Positions 60,731-64,000 of a DNA stretch of 64,000 bases are shown piece after piece. A program made the translations under genes and the position numbers. Under the pieces are notes generated by a model. The model did not search any database. It saw only the letters and a program-made list of their open reading frames with translations, and was not told the DNA's origin. Positions within the stretch are counted from its first letter, which is position 1; each line of letters begins with the position of its first letter. The stretch comes from Roseiarcus sp963726105 (GTDB lineage Bacteria; Pseudomonadota; Alphaproteobacteria; Rhizobiales; Beijerinckiaceae): positions 372,001 through 436,000 of the forward strand of contig CAVSBJ010000004.1 of assembly GCA_963726105.1 (NCBI GenBank), in the 5' to 3' direction.

Positions 60731-60948
60731 TATTGGCGCGCCCGCCACACCGGTTCGGCTCGGTAGGCGCCCGCGCGGTTGCGGCCATGAGGTTCGCGGG
60801 GTCAGTTAAAGCGACGATCTTCGGACGTCCGATTCGGAGAGGACCGGGTTATTAGCTTATCCTACGAATAGGATGCTTCGCCATTGGCGGGAACAAACGA
60901 TCGGAACGGAACGCTCAGCCGAGACGGGCGACAAGGAGGATAGAAGCC

Positions 60949-62523
60949 GTGGGCCCCGTGAAAGGCAGGCCGCAAACCGGACAATCGACGCCGGGACGCA
61001 ACGATCCGTGCCCTTGCGGCAGCGGGCGTAAATACAAGCATTGCTGCGCGTCCAAGGATCGGGGCCTCTCTTTTCAGAGCGATTTCGCTCGGGCTCACTA
61101 CCGGCAAGGACTCGCGCTCGAGACCCAGGGCCGGGACGACGAGGCGATCGAGGCCTATCGCGTCGCCGCTGCGGTAGGGCGGGCTCCCGAAGCGATGAGC
61201 CGGCTCGGACACCTGTTCGCCAAGCGCGGCCTGAGCGGCGCGGCCAGCGACGCATATCGCGCAGCGGCGGCGAACGGCGAGGACGCTGATCGACGGCTGG
61301 ACCTGGTCAGGGCTTTGATGATCGAGGGCAACGGCGCCGACGCCGAGCGCGAAGCCCGGCGAGCCGTCGAACTCGATCCCCGCAGCGCCTATGGTTTCTG
61401 GCTCCTGGGCAGGATCCTGACGGAAGGCGGACGCTTTGCCGAGGCGCGTGCGGCGCTGGAAGAGGCGATCGCGCTGGACCCCAAGCTGGGCGGCGCGTAC
61501 TACGACCTGGTCCGCATTGGCGCGATTGGTCAGGCCGATCGTGCGCTCGTCGAGCGTATGCTCAACGTCGCTCCCAGCCTGACTGGGACCGATCAGCGGA
61601 TACGCATCCATCTCGCTTTGGGCAAGGCGTTCGAGGACCTTGGCGAGTTCGGTTCAGCGATGCGTCATTTCGACGAGGCCAATCGGATCAAGGAAGCGCT
61701 CGGCCGCTTCGATCGCACTGCATTTGCGCGTCGGATCGACAGGGTTATCGAACGATTCACTCCCGAGTTCATCGCCGCCCACGTCGCGGGCGGCGACGAT
61801 TCTGACCTTCCGATCATGATCGTCGGTATGCCGCGGTCCGGCACGACGCTGGTCGAACAGATTCTGTCCGGTCACGACAGAATTGCGGGCGGCGGAGAAA
61901 TGCAATTTTGGACCCAGCACGGCCCATTGTGGGACACCGCGCCGGACAACGCCTCGATCGCTGAAATCCAGCGGCGAGCGGCTGAGGACTGCTTGACCAT
62001 GCTCCGCTCAGTCGCGCCGGGGGCCGCTCGAGTCGCCGACAAGGATCCATTCAACTTTCTGTGGGCGGGCGCGATCCATCTCGCCTTTCCGCGCGCCCTC
62101 ATCATCCATTGCCGACGCGATCCGGTCGACACCTGCCTGTCCGTGTTCTCGACTTATTTCCGGTGGCGGCCGGATTTCTCCACCGGCCGTGATGATCTCG
62201 TCTTCTATTATCGCGAATATCTGCGACTTATGGCGCATTGGCGGGCGACGCTGCCGCTTCAGCGGTTCCTCGAAGTCGACTACGAAACGCTGGTCGCGAA
62301 CCCTGAGGGCGAATCGCGCCGCCTCGTCGCGGCCAGCGGTCTCGACTGGCAGCCGCAATGTCTGCGGCCCCAGGACAACCCACGCATCGTCAGGAGCGCC
62401 AGCCGTTGGCAGGCCCGCCAGCCGATTTATAGCGGCGCCGTCGGACGGTGGAGGCGTTACGAACCGTGGATCGGCGCGTTTCGGGAATTGGCGGCCGACG
62501 CAGCGCCGCGTTCCGTTATGTGA
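60949..62523 (+). CDS. SEC-C / TPR / sulfotransferase fusion protein
   Basis: 524 residues in three parts. Residues 17-33 (GRNDPCPCGSGRKYKHC) are a complete SEC-C zinc motif, as at the C-terminus of SecA. Residues about 45-260 are TPR-like helical repeats (for example AEREARRAVELDPRSAYGFW). From about 285 there is a sulfotransferase: PAPS-loop GMPRSGTTLVEQILSGH at 293 and the 3'-phosphate site RRDPVDTCLSVFSTYF at about 385. TPR-sulfotransferases modify proteins or surface sugars. GTG start with AAGGAGGA upstream. It lies between two divergently placed PEP-CTERM genes. Confidence 0.9.
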   Translation: MGPVKGRPQTGQSTPGRNDPCPCGSGRKYKHCCASKDRGLSFQSDFARAHYRQGLALETQGRDDEAIEAYRVAAAVGRAPEAMSRLGHLFAKRGLSGAASDAYRAAAANGEDADRRLDLVRALMIEGNGADAEREARRAVELDPRSAYGFWLLGRILTEGGRFAEARAALEEAIALDPKLGGAYYDLVRIGAIGQADRALVERMLNVAPSLTGTDQRIRIHLALGKAFEDLGEFGSAMRHFDEANRIKEALGRFDRTAFARRIDRVIERFTPEFIAAHVAGGDDSDLPIMIVGMPRSGTTLVEQILSGHDRIAGGGEMQFWTQHGPLWDTAPDNASIAEIQRRAAEDCLTMLRSVAPGAARVADKDPFNFLWAGAIHLAFPRALIIHCRRDPVDTCLSVFSTYFRWRPDFSTGRDDLVFYYREYLRLMAHWRATLPLQRFLEVDYETLVANPEGESRRLVAASGLDWQPQCLRPQDNPRIVRSASRWQARQPIYSGAVGRWRRYEPWIGAFRELAADAAPRSVM

Positions 62524-62564
62524 AGCGCCATTGCGCCGCTCGCGTCAGCCGGTGCGCGCAGCAG

Positions 62565-62588
62565 AAAGGCCGCCCGAGGGCGGCCTTT
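62565..62588. terminator. Bidirectional terminator
   Basis: AAAGGCCGCC-CGAG-GGCGGCCTTT, a 10-bp perfect stem with a 4-base loop and A/T ends on both sides. It sits 42 bases after the sulfotransferase stop and 30 bases from the end of the convergent PEP-CTERM gene, so it can serve both. Confidence 0.8.
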
Positions 62589-62617
62589 CCACGTGTCGCA
62601 GCTTTGAGTTGTCGCGA

Positions 62618-63379
62618 TCAGGCCGTGACCGCGGGCTTGGCGCGCATCCTTGCCCGATAAGCGGCGAAGCCCAGCCCGCCAAAACCAATCAGCATCATCG
62701 CCCAGGTCGAAGGCTCGGGTGTCCCCGGAGGCGTGCCGATTTGAATGATCGCCATGGTTCCGGAGAAAGAACCCGAATGCTGATCGAAGGTCGTCTCGGA
62801 AAGTCCCGTGGGATCGAGACCTTCCCAGCCGACGAACCCCCCGGTGAAGTTGGTGGTCGGGCTGAAGACCGAAAAGACCGGGTCTCCATTGAACGTGCCG
62901 CCAGAAATCGTGGCGGTGAAGGTCACGTTGAAGTTGCCGACCAACGCACAAAGGCTCGGGTTGACGATACAACCCGAATTGCTGATGATGGGGCTGCCTT
63001 CATCATCGTAGTCATAGGAAGCCAAGTTTCCAAGCGGGCCCACGTTGGGCTGGTTGGCGAAGCCCGGTATTTGGCCCCATATGATGTCTGTCGTTGTGCC
63101 ATCGAGAAACGCGTATGAAAGAGGGACAGTCTGGACTACGCCAAAGTTGTTAGTGCCAGGTTGATAACCCTTTAACACCATTTGAGCGTTGATAAGCTGG
63201 CCGCCGCTCGAATTGGTCAGATCGAGCTCGGGCGTGTCGTAGGCGTCTTTGTCGTAGGCCCCGGCGATTGTCGCCACGGTCGTGGCTTGAGCGGGTCGAA
63301 CCACTCCTGCCAAGGCGAGCACGCCCGTCGCAACAAGCGTCACAAACGACAGATGCCTAGTGATGCTATGCTTAATCAT
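62618..63379 (-). CDS. PEP-CTERM surface protein
   Basis: 253 residues. Signal peptide (VTLVATGVLALAGVVRPAQA), a beta-rich secreted body with one likely disulfide (NSGCIVNPSLCALVG), and a textbook C-terminal sorting signal, TPEPSTWAMMLIGFGGLGFA then RARMRAK. It should be cut by an exosortase at the PEP motif. The body (TISGGTFNGDPVFSVFSP, then GWEGLDPTGLSETTF) matches no family I know. It converges on the sulfotransferase gene and is encoded just downstream of gltA on the same strand, after about 200 bases. Confidence 0.9.
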   Translation of the reverse strand: MIKHSITRHLSFVTLVATGVLALAGVVRPAQATTVATIAGAYDKDAYDTPELDLTNSSGGQLINAQMVLKGYQPGTNNFGVVQTVPLSYAFLDGTTTDIIWGQIPGFANQPNVGPLGNLASYDYDDEGSPIISNSGCIVNPSLCALVGNFNVTFTATISGGTFNGDPVFSVFSPTTNFTGGFVGWEGLDPTGLSETTFDQHSGSFSGTMAIIQIGTPPGTPEPSTWAMMLIGFGGLGFAAYRARMRAKPAVTA

Positions 63380-63579
63380 GATTTCCCCCGTTGTTCGATT
63401 TTAATCGTCGCGCCCCAATAGCCCAATAGCCTAGACATATCTACCGTAACGGAAAGAATGAAAATTAGGCGGTTGCCGCACCGTCAACCAAAAACTAGAT
63501 GGAGAAAGTGCGCGCCGAACCGCGCGCCCCGAGATCAACAACGTCTCCCGCATTGGGGAGCCATTTTTTCCTCAACCCG

Positions 63580-63752
63580 CTCAGCGCTTGCTCATTGGCT
63601 TGTACTGGCGGAGCGTCTCTCCGGTATACAGCTGGCGTGGGCGGCCGATCTTTTGCTCCGGATCCTGGATCATCTCCTTCCACTGGGCGATCCAGCCGAC
63701 GGTGCGCGCGAGCGCGAATAAGACCGTGAACATGTCAGTCGGAAAGCCCATC
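63580..63752. repeat. Right copy of the gltA 3'-end direct repeat
   Basis: Direct repeat partner of 60558-60730, 3022 bases apart and in the same orientation, 170/173 identical. This copy is part of intact gltA. Confidence 0.92.
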
Positions 63753-64000
63753 GCTTTCAGCGTGATGCCTGAATAGAAATCGATGTTCGGATAGAGCTTC
63801 TTCTCGACGAAATAATCGTCGTGAAGCGCGATACGCTCGAGCTCGATCGCGACCTCAAGCAACGGGTCATCCTTGACCCCAAGTTCGTTGAGCACTTCAT
63901 GCGTGGTGCTCTGCATGATCTTGGCGCGAGGATCGTAGTTCTTGTAAACGCGATGGCCGAAGCCCATCAGGCGGAACGGGTCGTTCTTGTCCTTCGCCTT
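63581..64000 (-). CDS. gltA: Citrate synthase, C-terminal part (runs off window)
   Basis: The last 139 codons of a type II citrate synthase. MGFGHRVYKNYDPRAKIMQS contains the catalytic-site His/Arg region; PNIDFYSGITLKAMGFPTDM and FTVLFALARTVGWIAQWKEM (shown in pieces) carry the catalytic Asp region, and the end is LYTGETLRQYKPMSKR. It condenses oxaloacetate and acetyl-CoA. Convergent to the lpx block, as is common in this order. Its 3' end is the source of the relic at 60558. Confidence 0.97.
   Translation of the reverse strand, partial: KAKDKNDPFRLMGFGHRVYKNYDPRAKIMQSTTHEVLNELGVKDDPLLEVAIELERIALHDDYFVEKKLYPNIDFYSGITLKAMGFPTDMFTVLFALARTVGWIAQWKEMIQDPEQKIGRPRQLYTGETLRQYKPMSKR

Noticed and set aside
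63380..63580. Sigma-54 promoter before the second PEP-CTERM gene, as in some PEP-CTERM regulons
   Set aside because: No GG-N10-GC spaced pair in the right place on the minus strand.
60558..64000. Calling the islet an integrative element outright
   Set aside because: No integrase, transposase, excisionase or terminal inverted repeats are visible; only the gltA direct repeat supports mobility.
1..64000. CRISPR arrays, tRNA or rRNA genes
   Set aside because: No spaced identical repeats and no tRNA cloverleaf or T-loop sequence in the intergenic regions; the tandem repeats seen are 10 or 75 bp with no unique spacers.

Overview
This is a GC-rich alphaproteobacterial chromosome segment. Gene content and order point to the Rhizobiales (Hyphomicrobiales), probably near the Beijerinckiaceae/Methylocystaceae; the family-level placement is an inference. 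Supporting signs are the block frr-uppS-cdsA-dxr-rseP-bamA-lpxD-fabZ-lpxA-lpxI-lpxB running towards gltA, CckA next to a zinc-less DksA, LpxI rather than LpxH, PAS_5 and PilZ proteins, and frequent GTG/TTG starts. I found no rRNA, tRNA, CRISPR array, prophage or recognisable insertion sequence.

Layout. 1-6.8 kb: start of a PAS sensor protein, a cytochrome c'/diheme cytochrome c pair, a beta-carbonic anhydrase, and ycjF-ycjX-sixA. 6.9-16.5 kb: FAD monooxygenase, MoxR ATPase, hybrid kinase CckA, a FliO-like membrane protein, DksA, a universal stress protein, a CoxE-type VWA protein and a PPP phosphatase. 16.7-22.8 kb: an 8-oxoguanine deaminase-like amidohydrolase behind a perfect 22-bp palindrome, TauE and LysE exporters, further membrane proteins, a cyclase-family hydrolase and cytochrome b561. 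23-33 kb: CysE, a tandemly duplicated DUF3126 protein, gamma-carbonic anhydrase, PilZ and PAS_5 proteins, an Ldh-family dehydrogenase, rhomboid protease, PepSY protein plus cytochrome b, and an OmpR-type two-component pair. 33-45 kb: osmoregulated periplasmic glucan synthesis (opgG-opgH), glmU, a glycine-rich repeat protein, oleate hydratase, and a five-gene copper cluster (DUF2946 protein, beta-barrel-like protein, CopC, PCuAC, CopD).

45-58.8 kb is the essential envelope block. Ribosome recycling, undecaprenyl-PP synthesis, CDP-DAG synthesis, MEP isoprenoid synthesis, the site-2 protease RseP, BamA and lipid A synthesis lie on one strand with several overlapping genes. A DUF502 membrane protein precedes it, and upstream of that is an unusual array of 10-bp repeats in phase with the DNA helix.

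58.8-64 kb is the most unusual part. Between lpxB and gltA lies an islet with two PEP-CTERM surface-protein genes around a SEC-C/TPR/sulfotransferase fusion gene. Its right edge is intact gltA (cut by the window end). Inside it is a second, decayed copy of the last 57 codons of gltA, 170 of 173 bases identical, with a TGG-to-TGA nonsense change. The direct repeats imply that the sulfotransferase/PEP-CTERM segment arrived, or was rearranged, at the 3' end of gltA. This is the best candidate here for an undescribed module; the suggestion that the sulfotransferase acts on the PEP-CTERM proteins is speculative.
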